Assembly (NCBI GenBank): GCA_001051155.2
Contig: JYIP02000008.1
Location: forward strand, 558,001-622,000
Reading direction: 5' to 3'
From: Chrysoporthe austroafricana
Taxonomy: Eukaryota > Ascomycota > Sordariomycetes > Diaporthales > Cryphonectriaceae
Length of the DNA stretch: 64,000 nt
The notes under the pieces were generated by a model. That model had not been told where the DNA came from, did no database searches, and saw only the letters and a program-made list of their open reading frames with translations. Within the stretch, counting starts at the first letter, position 1. Each line of letters starts with the position of its first letter. Positions 1-12,727 of this stretch are shown here, one piece after another. Both the position numbers and the translations under genes were made by a program.

Positions 1-1
1 G

Positions 2-1070
2 ATCCCCAGGGACGAGCAGGACCCCCACAGCAAGCGCCTGCTGAAGGTGTGCGACCTCTGGGACGAGAACTTCACTCCTGAGCAGATCAAGAAGGCCAAG
101 CGGGCCTACTACGGCTCCTGCAGCTTCGTCGATGACAACATCGGCAAGCTCCTCGAGACCCTGGAGGACCTGAACCTCTCCGAGGACACGATCATCGTGT
201 TCAGCGGTGACCACGGCGACATGCTGGGCGAGCGTGGCCTCTGGTACGTGTCTCCGCCACCAGGCCGAACCTTGCAGTGATCCTAACGAGCTATGCAGGT
301 ACAAGATGAGCTACTTCGAGGGCTCGGTCCGCGTGCCCATGCTCATCTCCTACCCCAAGTGGTTCACACCCCACCGGGTCACGCAGAACGTCTCCACACT
401 GGATATCCTGCCCACTATGTGTGACCTGGTCGGCACTAAGCCAGACCCCACCTTCCCCATGGACGGCCTCTCGATGATGCCACACCTCCTCGGCCAGGGA
501 GGCCACGATACCGTGATCGCCGAGTACACAGGCGAGGGCACGATCGCGCCGCTGATGATGATCCGCCGCGGGCCCTGGAAGTACATCACCTGCCCGACCG
601 ACGGCAGCCAGCTGTTCAACCTCGAGAACGACCCGTACGAGCTCAATGACCTCGCCAAGGGCCTGGGCAAGAAGCGCGCGACGACCTTGTCCGCCGAGGA
701 CCAGAAGGTCAAGGAGGTGTTCGACGCGTTCGAGGCGGAGGCCAAGGAGAGGTGGGACTTTGATGCCATCACCAAGGCGGTCCTGCTGTCCCAGAGGCAA
801 CGCAAGCTGGTGTGGAAGGCGCTGAAGATTGGCCAGTTCACCAGCTGGGACTTCCAGCCCGAGAAGGACGGCCGCAATGAGTAAGTCTTACCAACCAGCC
901 TTCCGCCCGGAGACCGTGGGACAACGGGCTGACTGTTTGGAACTAGGTACATCCGCTCTCACATGGAGCTCGACAACCTTGAGAGAATGGCGCGGTACCC
1001 TCCGGTTGACAAGTACGGCAACGCGACCAAGGCCGTGCTCGTGGACCAAGCAGGGTCCCACGGAGAGTGA
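2..1070 (+). CDS. Choline sulfatase, 3' part (gene starts before the window)
   Basis: The last 315 residues of an arylsulfatase-superfamily enzyme that hydrolyses choline-O-sulfate to choline and sulfate, used in sulfur supply and osmoprotectant metabolism. Exons read as 2-243, 299-880 and 947-1070, with GTACGT and GTAAGT donors; phases join cleanly. Visible family marks are the GDHGDMLGERGLWYK stretch across intron 1 (sulfatase metal and substrate region), the TLDILPTMCDL segment, and the IRRGPWKYI and LFNLENDPYELNDLA blocks typical of choline sulfatases. The C-terminal tail in the last exon ends GSHGE. The N-terminal catalytic Cys/Ser motif that becomes formylglycine lies outside the window and cannot be checked. 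Cytosolic action is expected from the family. Identity is confident at family level. Confidence 0.9.
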
Positions 1071-2214
1071 AGCATCAGCATACTGCCTACGATTGTTTGA
1101 GAGCGTGCGGTGCTATTTCTTCTACGATGATATCCCCTGGTGCCCTGTGCGCGAATTTGGACTTTCTCTCTACGACTACATACGAATCTGACTGGTTTCA
1201 CGGTGCGCACTGGAGTTGGAGCTTTATTTTCTTCTGACGACCCGTTTCCAGCAAACGCATTGTTCCTACTTTCTTGATTGAATCTGTTCCCTATCTGAGC
1301 TGTCTGGTTGTTATCATGGGCGTCACACTGGCCGCGGCCCTCGGGGGAAAGGAAAAAAGAATCTGGTCAGCCTGGCTTGGTGGATTTCAAAAAGCAGTGC
1401 TTGCTTGGGCTTGCTCTTGGCTGAGTACATTAGATCTTAGAATGGGCATTTGTTATGCATGATGTACACTCGATCCGTGAGCTGCCGTGTTGATTTGTGA
1501 GCCTTGATTTGTAAACGTGTCTACAGAACAACCATGACCGTGTGGCGAGCCGGGAACGCCAAGCAGCGAGCGGCTCACTCGTCCGTCCACCTGTGGTCTG
1601 GATTATTCCAGAAGGCCAGCCACCCAGCCTAATTGACTTTTCGCCTGCATGCGCTCCGTCCCTCCGGGCAACGGGGTGCGGGGATCTCGTCACTTCTCCA
1701 GACTCTGACGTGCTTCGGCCCCTGCGGCTGGCTTGCGTAGGGCTGCAAGGGACCCGGGGGTCTAAGCACAGCAGCCGAGGGCGGATCCCTTCCTGTTTCG
1801 ACGCGGAGGTCGTCCGTTGTGCCGGCGCAAACGGGTGAGGATGGTGCAAGAGGAAGGCTGGATGTCGTGCTCGAAAAGGCTGACGAGGCTAAAAGGAGGT
1901 GAAGGAATCCCTGCCGGACTTACGCACTGCACAGTAGGCGGGGTTTAGAGTGCAAGGGTTAGGGTTCTTACCCGCTTGAGGCTGGCACGCCGGGTGGTCG
2001 ACAGGTGGAGCCGTTGGCCCCAGGCCTTCCCGTCGGCTCAGAAGTGCAGCTAGTGACGTTCTTGGTGGGGCGGCTGGAGCTTCCCGACTTCAGCCCATCG
2101 CGACGACTCAACGACCTGCGATAGCTTCGACCCGAGGCCCAGCTTGCGCGTCAACCCCCGGCCTCTGTCCTCTTCCGACTGAACACACACAGCCGCCCTG
2201 ACCAGAGAGCGGCC
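1071..2214. other. Intergenic: 3' flank of choline sulfatase and MED8 promoter
   Basis: No supportable gene. The short open frames here lack splice logic or recognisable content. The only notable sequence is a double TTAGGG-type unit at 1956-1966, about 250 bases before the MED8 start codon. Confidence 0.6.
1956..1966 (+). promoter_or_regulatory. Telobox-like GGGTTAGGGTT motif upstream of med8
   Basis: Two overlapping copies of the TTAGGG telomere unit lie about 250 bases upstream of the MED8 start. In several ascomycetes such units in promoters are bound by Tbf1/Teb1-type Myb proteins. Similar motifs occur upstream of RPB10 and inside intron 1 of the cyclophilin gene. A regulatory role here is inferred. 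Confidence 0.35.
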
Positions 2215-3319
2215 ATGATGGCGAACAATCTGCCCTCAGCAAACCTGCCACCACACGGCGGGCTCGGCTTGAGCCCTGCCGAGCTGCGCGCCCTCGAGGC
2301 GACGCGTTTCCGCCTGCAGAACCTCAGCAACAGCCTCGCGAGCTTCAAGCACGACCTCTACACGCACAAGCCGCTGCCAAACCCGTAAGCTCACCTACCA
2401 CTCCGCCCGCAGCCCAGCCTCCCGGCGGCGTTTCCTCCTTGCCCTGGCTGATCCGCCCCGCCTAACCCCCAGGCAATCCCTCCAGACCTCCGCCAGCATC
2501 CTCAAGCACCACACCGGGTACCTCCTCGAGATCCTCTCCAAGCACTCCACGCTCTTCCAGCGCCTCGCGGTCCACCCCACCCCGGACTACCCGGGCCGCA
2601 CCCAGGAGAACGTCCTGATGACGATCCTCCGCAAGAAGCTGGAGCCCGGGATCGAGACGCTCGTCGAGGCCGCGCGCGACGAGGCTCTCGCCGCGGGCAT
2701 CTCGCCGGCCAAGTCCTTCGTGTCGCAGGAAAGCCTGCGCGAGCAGCGCGAGCGCGAGAAGGCCGAGCGGCGGCAGGCCAAGTTCGGCTTCTCGATGGAC
2801 GACGCGGGCGGCGAGGACTCGTCGGAGGAGGAGGAGGGCGAGAGCGAGGGGAGCAGTGGGTCCGACGGCGAGGACGGCGAGCGCGTCAACGAGCCGATCC
2901 CCCTCGGCGACGTGTGGGTGGACTCGGTGGCCTGGTGCCGCGAGCGGCTGAAGAGGTTCGCCCACGAGTTCGAGGAGAGCCTGTACACAGCCGAGGAGCG
3001 GGCCATGGGGATCGAGAACGTCCGCACGGGTCTGAAGCGCTCGCTCGAGGAGGAGGAGGAGAGCGAGGACGAGGACGATGACAGCGACGAGGACGACGAC
3101 GGCGAGGGGGATACGGCGATGCGGGATATGCAGCCCATCGCCCCCAGCTCGGGCCAGCCGGCCGGGCAGCCCGGCATAGGCGGTGGTGCGGCGGCGGAGG
3201 AGGACAGGAAGAGGCCGGCCCCCGACGAGCTGCGGATGGTCTCGCTCGTGGCTAGGGGTGAGGGTCTGGTCACGCAGTCGGTGCCGAATCCGTCAATGGG
3301 CCATCTCCAACAGCGATGA
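2215..3319 (+). CDS. med8: Mediator complex subunit 8
   Basis: A 338-residue Mediator head-module subunit that helps couple activators to RNA polymerase II in the nucleus. Exons are 2215-2384 and 2473-3319; the GTAAGC donor and CCCCAG acceptor join in phase as PNP-QSLQTSAS. The N-terminal helix (LSPAELRALEATRFRLQNL, residues about 20-38) and the following SASILKHHTGYLLEIL region match fungal Med8, as does the RRKLEPG-like block (ILRKKLEPGIETLVEAAR) after the intron. A basic region follows, then two acidic low-complexity tracts rich in Glu/Asp/Ser (about residues 190-215 and 265-285). The tail KRPAPDELRMVSLVARGEG matches the usual Med8 end. An adjacent ATG at 2218 could also serve as start. 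The acidic inserts make it longer than yeast Med8. Confidence 0.88.
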
Positions 3320-5216
3320 GCGTCGCCGCAATTACCAATGAACGATGCTCGGCCCCGATCGCTCGATAACGCGATGGCGGGACGCTCGTGTCCGCCACGT
3401 CGGACCGCATGAGGCTCGACTCTGCAGGCTTTGCTTGTTGTGGCAGGAGTGTTCAGCTAGAAAGGAAGAGCCGCGCATGGAGCTGGTCTGGCCCGGGGCC
3501 TAGCTATATGATGGATGCCCGCAGACTCTGGGCTGACACGGGATTGTGCTGGCAGAAAAAGCCATCACTCGAGGCGCGCCGATGCCCATCGGACTGGGAG
3601 CCATCGGTCGCCTTGGCTAGGACGCTGAGGGGCCGAGGTATGAAGGATTTACCTAGCGAACTCAAATGATACCCCTGCTTTCCATCTGCGCTGTCGATGG
3701 GCATGCTCCTCTTCTATGCGGCCTGCCTTCTGCTGACGGAACGCAAGGTCGGACCGCCCTCTTCACGGCCTCATGCCGACTACGATGCGATATCATCGAT
3801 TTCTTGTCATCGCGCACAGCGTCTTCCCCCTGTGACCCGCTGATATCATCCACGGCAAACAACTGGTCCATCCATTTCCGGCAGCCCCGAAGTATGGGAT
3901 AACCCACGGGTCCGGATATTTTACTACTCACATCCCACGGAAAGCTGTGAGGGCCGGCGGCCGTTCTGTTATAGGTCTATGCTGCCTGTCCTGAGTGTCT
4001 AGAGGTAGAAGATGAGCGTGCCGGCCCAGGCTAGCGCGTCGATGTATCGGAGAGGTGCGGGAAATTTGTCAACGGAGAGGACACAGGACAACCCGGGCTG
4101 GAAGCGCCCTGAAGATGTCATAGCGCGGACTTGCGGCGAGAGGGATGGTTATTGCGCTTAGCTTTTCCTCACGCTGTCACATCCATCACATCCAATGGGG
4201 TTCTCAAGGTAGACGGCATAGCATCTTCAAGTTGATTGCTTACGCTTCACATTAGACCAAGATAGGTATGAGATCAGCGCCTGCCAGCCAGAAAGAGGAG
4301 AAGTGGTCGTACAGGCTTCTGAGCATTCACAACTCATCTAGGGAGGGGGGAATTCACGCACGTCGAGACCGGGATCTTTTTTTATTTCGCTTGCCATCTT
4401 TCATACCATTGCATCCAAACTTGCAAATATGCTGCGGCGCCCCTGGATATGGCACCGGGGGGAGGGGGCGGTACGCATCATCACTGGCCATGGTCCATGC
4501 TCCTCCGCGCCAGGTTCGCAGCCACCAGCTCCGAGTTCCTGCGGATGACGATCACAACGTGCGGCTGACTTACCAACAACTGTTTCCCAGGAAGTTGGAG
4601 ATGTATTCCGGGCAGGGGGTAATATAGCCTTTACGACAGGGCGTGCGGTATTATGGAGAGCTGGACCTGGCCGCGTAAGTGGTGGCGACTGTTGTATCGA
4701 ATTGAGTTCCTTGGCACTTGGCACAACAGGATGGCCGAAGAGATGGTAACCAGCCGTAGGAAAGGCTTGGATGACGAAGAAGTCTCGTATTATTGAAATT
4801 CGCAAGCACAACGGTGGAGATTTTGATGCTCGTAATCGGTTTGACTTTTAGATTTACCCCGTGATGTTTAACGTCGTCTTCCGACAATGATACTAACACG
4901 CAATGCTCGACGCCATCCTGCTGACCTAATTATACTCCATGCAGTATGTACACCGGGCCACAGCTCATAATTGTTCGCTCGCGGCCTGGTCGCGCATAGT
5001 CCAGGATCAACGGCGCAAATCGGACTTCGACCTATCCCAAAGGCCACCCATAAGGCCATGCTTTGATACGACGCCAATAGTCATTCAACTACTAATCCTC
5101 AACACTTGGCGCAGCACTTTGTGTAGTGGCCCGGGTCTTCCCCATGGCTCCATTTGTTGGGGTGATTGTCCCTCGGGTCCCGGCCCGTAGGGAATCTGCT
5201 ATGGAATTCGAACTGT
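3320..5216. other. Intergenic, no gene seen
   Basis: About 1.9 kb between the convergent ends of MED8 and NAN1. Open frames are short, lack plausible starts and show no family resemblance. It probably holds the two 3' UTRs and spacer; I see no repeat or RNA gene. Confidence 0.6.
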
Positions 5217-8200
5217 TCAACTACCCTCTGATGGTTTCCGTGAGAACAAGCTGACCACTTTGTAGAAGGTGTCCTCGATCGGTGGCATCGCAAAAGCGGG
5301 CGCTGCGTCGAAAATCTCGGCGAGACGCTGCGGCGCAACGACAGCAGCATGTGCGTCATCATCACCCTCATCTACGTCCATAGCCTCGCCTTCAGGTTCT
5401 TCATCGCTGCCCTCCTCGTCGGCACCATTTATGATGACGGGTCTGCTCGCTTCCACATCATCCTCCTCAGCGGCGGGCTGGTCATCGAGTTTAAGCTCAG
5501 AGAGGGGCCGCGCGATGTTCGACGAGTCTGTGCCCTCAACGATAGGCCAGATCTGGGCCGCTGAGTCCACGACGACGAAGCCTGATGAGCTGACGGCCGG
5601 TAGAAGCGCAGTGACAAGATGCGGCAGCTTCTTCATGAGCTGGGGCTCATTGTCGTCCAAGCCGAATATTGCAATTTCCGAGAAGGCACCTCTTGACAAC
5701 TTTCCATTGGTGGCTTTCAAGAAGGGTAATGCGACTGCGAAACTTTGAGATCTGCTGTCGACGGCGAGGTGGGTCATCTTCCCGGCAGACTGTGACCTCT
5801 CACCTAGCTGGACACCGTACCGGAGCTCATCCCTCACAAGGTCGTAGACAGCAAGGTCTTCCGAGAGTATAATGAGGCAAGAATTGAGAAGCTGTAGTGA
5901 CCTGACAGCACCTTTGCACACATCTTGGAGGCTATTGCGGATCTCGCCGGATTCCACGTCGATCATGTAGATGACGACTTCGTCATAGTAGCCGTATGCC
6001 ACGAATAGAATGGAGCCATCATCAGAATATGTCAAGGCCCCACTTTTCTGTGGTGTTGTCTGCGCAGCCGCCGGGATGAGCTCCTCTTGAGACTTGACAC
6101 TTTCACCAAGTGCTATCGCCCGAACGCAAGACCAGCTGACCAAGGCCTCTCCAGTCGGAGCAGTCGCTGTGAGACCGTCACGCTCACGAAGCCGAGGTGC
6201 CCAAATCCTCAAATAGCCATCCTCGCCAACGGTCGCAAACTTCGTGGATACCCTGTCTGCAGCGATGTCAAAGACATCTTCCGATTGTCGCGTTGAGTGA
6301 GGGCCATTAACTCTGCTCGACAGCGCCATAGTCGTCCCGTCGTCCTTCGCCTCCCAAAATTTGAGATATATTTCCCGACGCTCACGGGTATACTCCTCTG
6401 CTGCAGCAGTCGAGCCCTCAGTAAGAGCCGCTACATCTCGCTCAGGAGGTTCCCACTCGTCGATTGTTGCGAGCCATTTGCCATCATGGGAGAATGCAAG
6501 CTGGCATGCTCTTGGCTCGATGATTGGATGGCCCGAGGGTGCTGTATACAGTTGTGTGGTATTCGTCCTGGTCAGTGGCTGCTTCGCAAGGCTCTGGAAT
6601 GAGCCGAGGTCGAATCGCTGCAGGAATGGTGTGATTGGTAATGATCCTACGCGACTGGCTTGTTGGCTGCTGCCGACGCAGATGAGCAGCTGAGATGGAT
6701 CTCTTGGATCAATGGCCGCCGCTAGTGGCGCATTGATCTCGTTGAGACTCTCCGAAACACGGCTAATCAGCTCATCCTTCGGCTTCTTCGCTTCGAAAAC
6801 GAGCGACTGCAGGCCTGACACGTAAGTTGTGGGCTTCATCTCGGCGGTAGAGAGGACCATTGTCGAATTGTCATCCATATGAACAGCGTAGGACGAGCCG
6901 CTTGGGGAGACCACAATATTTTCGATGCTGGCCGCCAAGTGCGGGAGGAAGTCAAGCTTGCCGGTGTCTAGTTGCCATAGCACAAGTGCTGACTCCGAGC
7001 CGCCGGAAATGAGATAATTGCCTAGTATACGGCGTTAGTGACGGTACGACTCTGGCTTGCCGCCCAATTCAAACTTACCATCTTTAGACCAAGCCAAACT
7101 GTGGACAGCCTTGCGATGCCAGTGTTGCTTCTTGGGTAAGTCAAGTTCCTTTTTCGATTTTCCTTGCAACTGCGTGAGCAAGTCGGAGTAGATGAAAATT
7201 GCACCTCGAACACATCCGACGGCCACATCAATAACTAGCTCGTTGGAATCCTGTGCAGCCTTCTTTTTCGAACCCGATCTTTTTGGCGTGTGCCTTATGC
7301 TCAAGCAGCAGACATCATCTACCGTGTTGACAGAGTGAAAGTCATAATGCAGGTTCTGCACACTATGGACGTTCTTTTGCTTCAAGGCACCCACGATCAA
7401 CGTGTTCCCTGCAGCAGCAACAAGCGTATGACCGCCGCTTGCGGCTCGAACGATGTTGGCCCTCCCTGCATCGTTCTGTAGGACATGGCTCTTGGGATCG
7501 GCAAGGTCTGATGGATCGTACGCGACAATCTTGAAGGAGCCTTTGAGGCTCTCCGAGACGAATAGAACATCCGAAAGGACGTTGTTCAAGGTGATTGCGC
7601 CGATAGTCATGTCGTGGATGACTCCGGCTTTCGTCCGGAAGCAGTCCTGAGCCCCAGCACCATTCGTCCAATCCACACGCCATATGCGTCCGTCTGAGGC
7701 AGCGAGCCAGACAAGGTTTGGAGAGGTTTGGGAGAGTGCGGAGGCGACGAGGTAGGGGGCGCCACTGTTTGCGCCGACGACAGGCAGCGTGATCCGGCGG
7801 ACTAGCAGGGAGTCGGCGACCGAGTAGACTTGGAGCGACGTATCGTAGGTGACGAGGAGGAATCTACATCGGGGATCAGCACGACGGAATGCTTGTGGGA
7901 GGGGGGTTAAGGCCTACTTCTCGTCCGCACTGAAGATGGGGTCTACATCGGACATTCTTCCACCCATTGGCTCCGATATCCTCCACTTTTGCGAATTCTC
8001 TGGCTGGAAGATATCGCTTTTCGCTCGTGACTCGATTCCGCCTCGGTTGGTAGCCACCACGTCCCTCGCGCGATCCGCATCTCCTTTCCTCGACGGCGTG
8101 TCAGCAGCTTCCTCCTTGTCTGCCTTCCCGTGCTTTCGCTTCTTGCTGTGCGAAGACTCGTCTCGGTCGGTCTTGTCCCTCTTTCTCTTCTCGGACCCTT

Positions 8201-8228
8201 TGCTAGCCTGTGACCTCGAGGATGCCAT
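5217..8228 (-). CDS. nan1: NAN1/UTP17 (WDR75-like) WD40 protein of the t-UTP complex
   Basis: A 966-residue nucleolar protein expected to act in the t-UTP subcomplex of the small-subunit processome, linking rDNA transcription to pre-18S rRNA processing. Exons on the minus strand are 8228-7918, 7863-7079 and 7021-5217; both introns (54 and 57 bases) have good signals and restore phase. The N-terminus is Lys/Arg-rich (nuclear or nucleolar targeting). WD40-like repeats follow, with SGGSESALVLWQLDTGKLDF, a DGKWLATIDEWEPPERDV block diagnostic for WDR75/Nan1, and GEDGYLRIWAPR. The C-terminus has an acidic stretch before the end. An in-frame upstream codon region would add 39 residues, but the chosen ATG fits the basic start of the family. 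It is head-to-head with RPB10, suggesting a shared growth-linked promoter. Confidence 0.88.
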
Positions 8229-8606
8229 GGTGCAGGTCGGGTCAGACAGGAAGCAAGAGGAGAATGGGTGCTCGGGGTGGGAAGAGTGAAAAAATGCCAC
8301 TGAGAGGTTTGCATGGACTGCAGTGCAGGTACAGGGCCTCACCACTGCTGAGAAATTTCTTGAGTGAAGGATAAGGCGGCGATAAGAGAATTTTAAGTGG
8401 GGCTACGAAACCAAAGTTAGAGGCCGTTGGAGGCTTGACTGCACCTAAATTTGCCTGTAACTGAATCCCTTTGTCGCTGTCAGAATACCAACCCACCACA
8501 CACCGTACTTCCGACCCTTTCAGCATTTCATCAAAGTCGCTTCCTGGGAAGAGTCTCCTCAAGACCCTAAATCCTAATCCCCTTTGCTGTTGATCACGAA
8601 GACAGG
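8229..8606. promoter_or_regulatory. Divergent promoter region of nan1 and rpb10
   Basis: 378 bases separate the two start codons, so both promoters and 5' UTRs must fit here. A CCCTAA-type telobox lies at 8564-8582, close to the RPB10 start. Both genes serve ribosome production or RNA polymerases, so co-regulation is a reasonable inference. Confidence 0.55.
8564..8582 (-). promoter_or_regulatory. Telobox-like CCCTAA cluster before rpb10
   Basis: ACCCTAAATCCTAATCCCC, one exact and one degenerate copy of the TTAGGG complement, ends 24 bases before the RPB10 start codon. The position is compatible with a core promoter or 5' UTR element. Function is inferred. Confidence 0.35.
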
Positions 8607-9054
8607 ATGATTATCCCAGTGCGGTGCTTCTCCTGCGGCAAGGTCAGCAGGCACCTCCCTCCACCGACGACGCACGCGACTGACCCTCGGTATAGGTGAC
8701 GGCCGATCTGTGGGAGCGCTATTTGGCAATGATTGACCAGGACATTCCCGATGGGTAAGACGACCCAGTGTTGCGATGGGCCTTGTGGGCAGGACAAAGC
8801 TGACGCGACGCGACAGAGATGCGATGGACCAGCTCGGCCTGAAGCGGTACTGCTGCCGCCGCATGATCATGACCCACGTTGACCTGATCGAGAAGCTGCT
8901 CAAGTACGTCACCAGAATTCTAATTATCCCCTCGTCTACGAAGCCCTCATGTATGCCTCCATGGCTATACCGCGATCCGTTACTGACCGCGCCCTGCAGG
9001 TACACACCCGATGGACGCAACGAGAAGAAGAACCAGCTGCATCAGAATCAATAA
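8607..9054 (+). CDS. rpb10: RNA polymerases I, II and III subunit RPB10 (RPABC5)
   Basis: A 78-residue zinc-binding subunit shared by the three nuclear RNA polymerases. Four exons: 8607-8642, 8696-8754, 8817-8903 and 9000-9054. Spliced, it starts [12 protein letters not shown] (first zinc-ligand pair, CFSC) and continues through [11 protein letters not shown] (second pair, CC) and [12 protein letters not shown], all invariant in Rpb10. Length fits the family (about 70 residues) with a slightly longer basic/Gln tail. All intron phases agree, so the model is firm despite exons too short for ORF finders. It is divergently paired with nan1. Confidence 0.95.
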
Positions 9055-12000
9055 ACACCCGGGAGCACAGTCATAAAAAGTTTCTTGAATTGATTGCATG
9101 GCGTTACGGTTTGCGGGCGTTTCTACAAATCCACTTGTACGGCTCGAAGCAGACTTTATACCGACTGGTGGATAATGTACAGGCGGTTGATGTCTGACGT
9201 CGGCTAGGCGGCGGGTGCGTGGACTTCTTTCTGAAAGGGCGCATCGGGAAGAGTCATGAAGGGACACGATGCCGAGGTCGCAGGCTTATTTGTGGCGGAC
9301 GCGCCCAGAACACAGACTTCAATCGACATCAGTGACAATCCTGCGTCCTAGGTTCGTGCGCACCTTCTTGTGAGGCCCATCGCGCGGCCCTCTCCAAACC
9401 TTCATACATGCTAGCCCTGCTGTGTATTCTATCTGCCTACATGGCCAGCTGCCTGGGACTCGCTTTTCTGTCTTATCTCGGCAACACGAGTTGGGTCCTG
9501 GAAGAGGGCCCGGTCAGCGATACGGTCAGGGATGGGACTGGCAGGATCAGAGCCAGGCTCAAGACGATGGGCACCTAGGACTACCGGAAGAATGGAAGTA
9601 GGGGCAAGAGCCTGAGATGGGCCATCGAGGGCGAGTAGGTTGTGCAGGAAGATCGCCGTAGAAGGAGCTAGGACAGAGAGCCCAAGGCATATCCTGGTGG
9701 CAGTATCATTTCGGCTGCCCAGGCCGCAACGCCTCTTCCGACATGGTTGGACGAATAGACGCGGTGCTGCAAGCCATCTCTAGCTGGCCGCCGATGTCCC
9801 AGCAGTTGAGTTTCAGACAATCCTCGAGCCCCCAGATACGTACCACAGCTAGGGCGCCGTAATGACATGTACGCGACAACCGCACTCTGTAACGCATCGT
9901 CCCCCGCGACAAGCTGTATACGTGCTCGCCAGAGCAGCCAGGATTGTTGACCTTCCGGGCGGCTAAGCTGTAGCTATAGCTGGAACGTGTCGACGTCGTA
10001 CAAGGCGGGCAGGCTGCAGGCAAGGTAGAATTTAGCCCTGAAGAACGATTCTCTCACCACGACGGGGAATACTGCCGTCGCAACCTAACGCCGAATGCGA
10101 GATCCGGGTGCCGAGCGGAACCTTACTAGCTGATGGGTGTCGCGAGCCCGTAAGGCTACCAGCTACCCAAACAGGTGGCATAGCTCAGGATGTTTCCGGA
10201 CAGCAGGTGTGTGTCAGACGCAGCAGCGGTGTGCTTGAGGGAGAGCTGGCTCTGGCATCTCACTCGTCCCGGGAATCACACTCATCGCAAAGGCAGGGAT
10301 GGGCTCTGGAGCTAAGATACGACCCCGCTGAACACATGGCCGGTCGATCAGCACCAAAGCTCTGCCTTCATCTCAGCCCAACCGAGGACTACGATCCCCT
10401 CAACACATGTCCTCACACGCGTCGCGCTCGCTATGGCGTGGGACCATGGTGCCACCATGGGGCTTCCCAGACGGTTCTTACTTATTTATGTATTTATTCT
10501 AATTTACCCTACCCCATTGATGTCTTGTCAATGCAGCGGCGTGCTCTATCGAGTGCCTAACCTTCAGTGGTGTAAGTAGGCGACGGCCAGCGCTGTTGGC
10601 CCCGGGGAAGGCCCAAATATAGCTGGCGCTAAACTCAGATGGAAGAGTGTTCCCAGATCTTCGGGACGCTCATATGAGGATGAGGCAGGGGTCGTGGACG
10701 ATCCCACAGTGTGCCCAATGCTGCAGCAGAGAGCACGGGAGCCAACAGGAACGCACAGCATACCTCGGCAGACAGGTCACCAAGGTCACCCAAGGCCCGG
10801 GAACAGAGGGTGGCTTGACCGACCGGCAAGTCGCACCACACTCCAGCCGGTCCCGTCTGGTGCTGTCGGCTCGCCACCAAGCTCACCAGGAGAGGAGGCC
10901 ACTGCGAGGCTCTCAGCGTCCCTCTGCCGACTCAATTGATCCTAAGACTCGGGAGGAATGCTGACGTCCATAGGCCACCTCGGTGTGACCAGCTCAGGCT
11001 GCAGTCACCCGGCAGGAGCTGCAACCGCACAGGAACAAAGGAACAACCGTGTCGCCGGCTGCCATGTGTCAAGCCGCGAGAAGCATCACGATCCTGACTG
11101 CCCGGTGGGCCTCGGATTCATTGGCCCATGAGGAACGGCAGTGGCTGCCCTGTCGATCGGGTGGAGCCATCCATGTGCTTCTGATCCGGCCAGCTGGGAA
11201 TCCAGTCACCACGCCGAGATGTTCCAGAGACGGCGGATGGGGCCAGCCAGGCTGCGCTGGCTCTCGGCCTCTATCAGGGCGGCGGCCGCAGAGGTGTGCG
11301 CATGTCCATGTCCCAATCTAGTTCTGGCCGTGCTATTGACAGGGGCAGCACGGCATTTTACCCCGATGTGACTTGCTCGTCGAATGGCTCGACACCATCT
11401 CTAAGCGCCGAGCCCCTGGTCGCTTCATGCAGCTCTTCACTGGCTGCCAACCTCGGCCCTCCGCCGAGACGGTTCTCTGCCGTCTTCCTACTGGCTGCAG
11501 GCATCTTGGAGGGGTTCCGCGGGCGAAAGAAAAAGAAGCGCATCTGCAGGTTGGAACTGGTCACCTCCCGAGGGAAACACCACTGCGAGGTCCATGTCCG
11601 TGACGGACCAGATAACTGAACCGGGTTCTTCGCAGCAGCTATTGCGGGCAGCAGAGCCTCCTGACTTTCCAGCCTTTGCTCCGCACCTCTCGGGCCCTCT
11701 GCCTCAGTCACTCTCCTGCGTGCGCTCAATAGACCTGCAGGAGGATCTGGCCGCGTCGAGGAGCACCAATTACATAGTACAGCAGCCTTCCGGAAAGGTG
11801 CTGTCATCCCACGTTCCTTGTCAGTTCCGTTCTCGCTCTTCACCCCTCCGGCGAGGTTCATCCTCTCTGAGCCACATCGCCTTAGACCGGCAAGGCTTCG
11901 GACTCGCCTCGCTGGCTCGACGCTCCCACCACTTCCAGGTTGCCAGCGGCCGTCCGTGTCGACTTCTGCGCGGTCCTCGTTGACGCTTGGAGGCGCGCCT

Positions 12001-12727
12001 CTCTGTCCAGTGCCACATCCGGTGTCGCACTGACGTTACCAGCCCTCCCGCTCGCGCCTAAATTGGGGCACCATTCGTCAAGGCCCGTCCCCCTTGGTTG
12101 ACTTTCCTGCAATCTCGTGGGCGCGCGCTGTTGGTTTGAGCTGTCGAGACCCGCTAGGGCGCCGACAGGTCCGCAAGGAGCTACACGCTTGTCTCGCCGC
12201 TCATTATCGCGGCTACAGAAAACACACGTCTTTCCTTCAGCGCAGGATTTCGGCTTCCCACTTCTCTCGCGCCGCCCGCGCGTCCCCTGCCCTTCGGTCT
12301 GGCGCTCTGGGAGCCTTGTCCCTGTCTAGCCGGTCCACGTTGGTGTTTGCAACCCTGCCTCGACGTCGCGGGGGAGAGCTTCACCTTTAAGTCGCATCTG
12401 CCCCTCTTCCAGCCATCTTGTGGTCCTCTGAGGAGCCCCCACAGCAGGCGCATTGTTACCGTCTCGGCCAAGCACTTCTGTTGATTAGCCTTTAGCGGCC
12501 GTCCTCACCACAGCCGTACTGCTTTGCTCCGTTGTCTCATGCTATCGAGTGACCGACATTGATTGTTTGTGTTGCTCTATTGGCTGTGGATCTTCGGTGA
12601 GATCGACTCGGATGCTGCCTTGAGTTCGCTACCCACGCCCGACACCATCTCCTCGATCTTGGCGACGACGCCCAAACTTCATCGTGCCTCATCTGTCAAG
12701 CGTTGAAACCCTTGGCTGAAAACAACT
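9055..12727. other. Long gene-free interval; right part likely leader/promoter of the next gene
   Basis: 3.7 kb in which I can support no gene. Open frames up to 167 codons occur on both strands but lack convincing starts, splice-joined continuation or recognisable content. From about 11.8 kb to 12.7 kb the plus strand becomes pyrimidine-rich, as is common in promoters and 5' UTRs of filamentous fungi. A small palindrome centred on two CCATGG sites lies at 10444-10460. Confidence 0.5.

Noticed and set aside
8229..8345. In-frame N-terminal extension of NAN1
   Set aside because: Begins at a non-canonical codon and would add an atypical 39-residue segment into the divergent promoter; the ATG at 8228 suits the family.
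11358..11861. 167-codon minus-strand frame
   Set aside because: No family resemblance; lies in a region with several overlapping frames on both strands.
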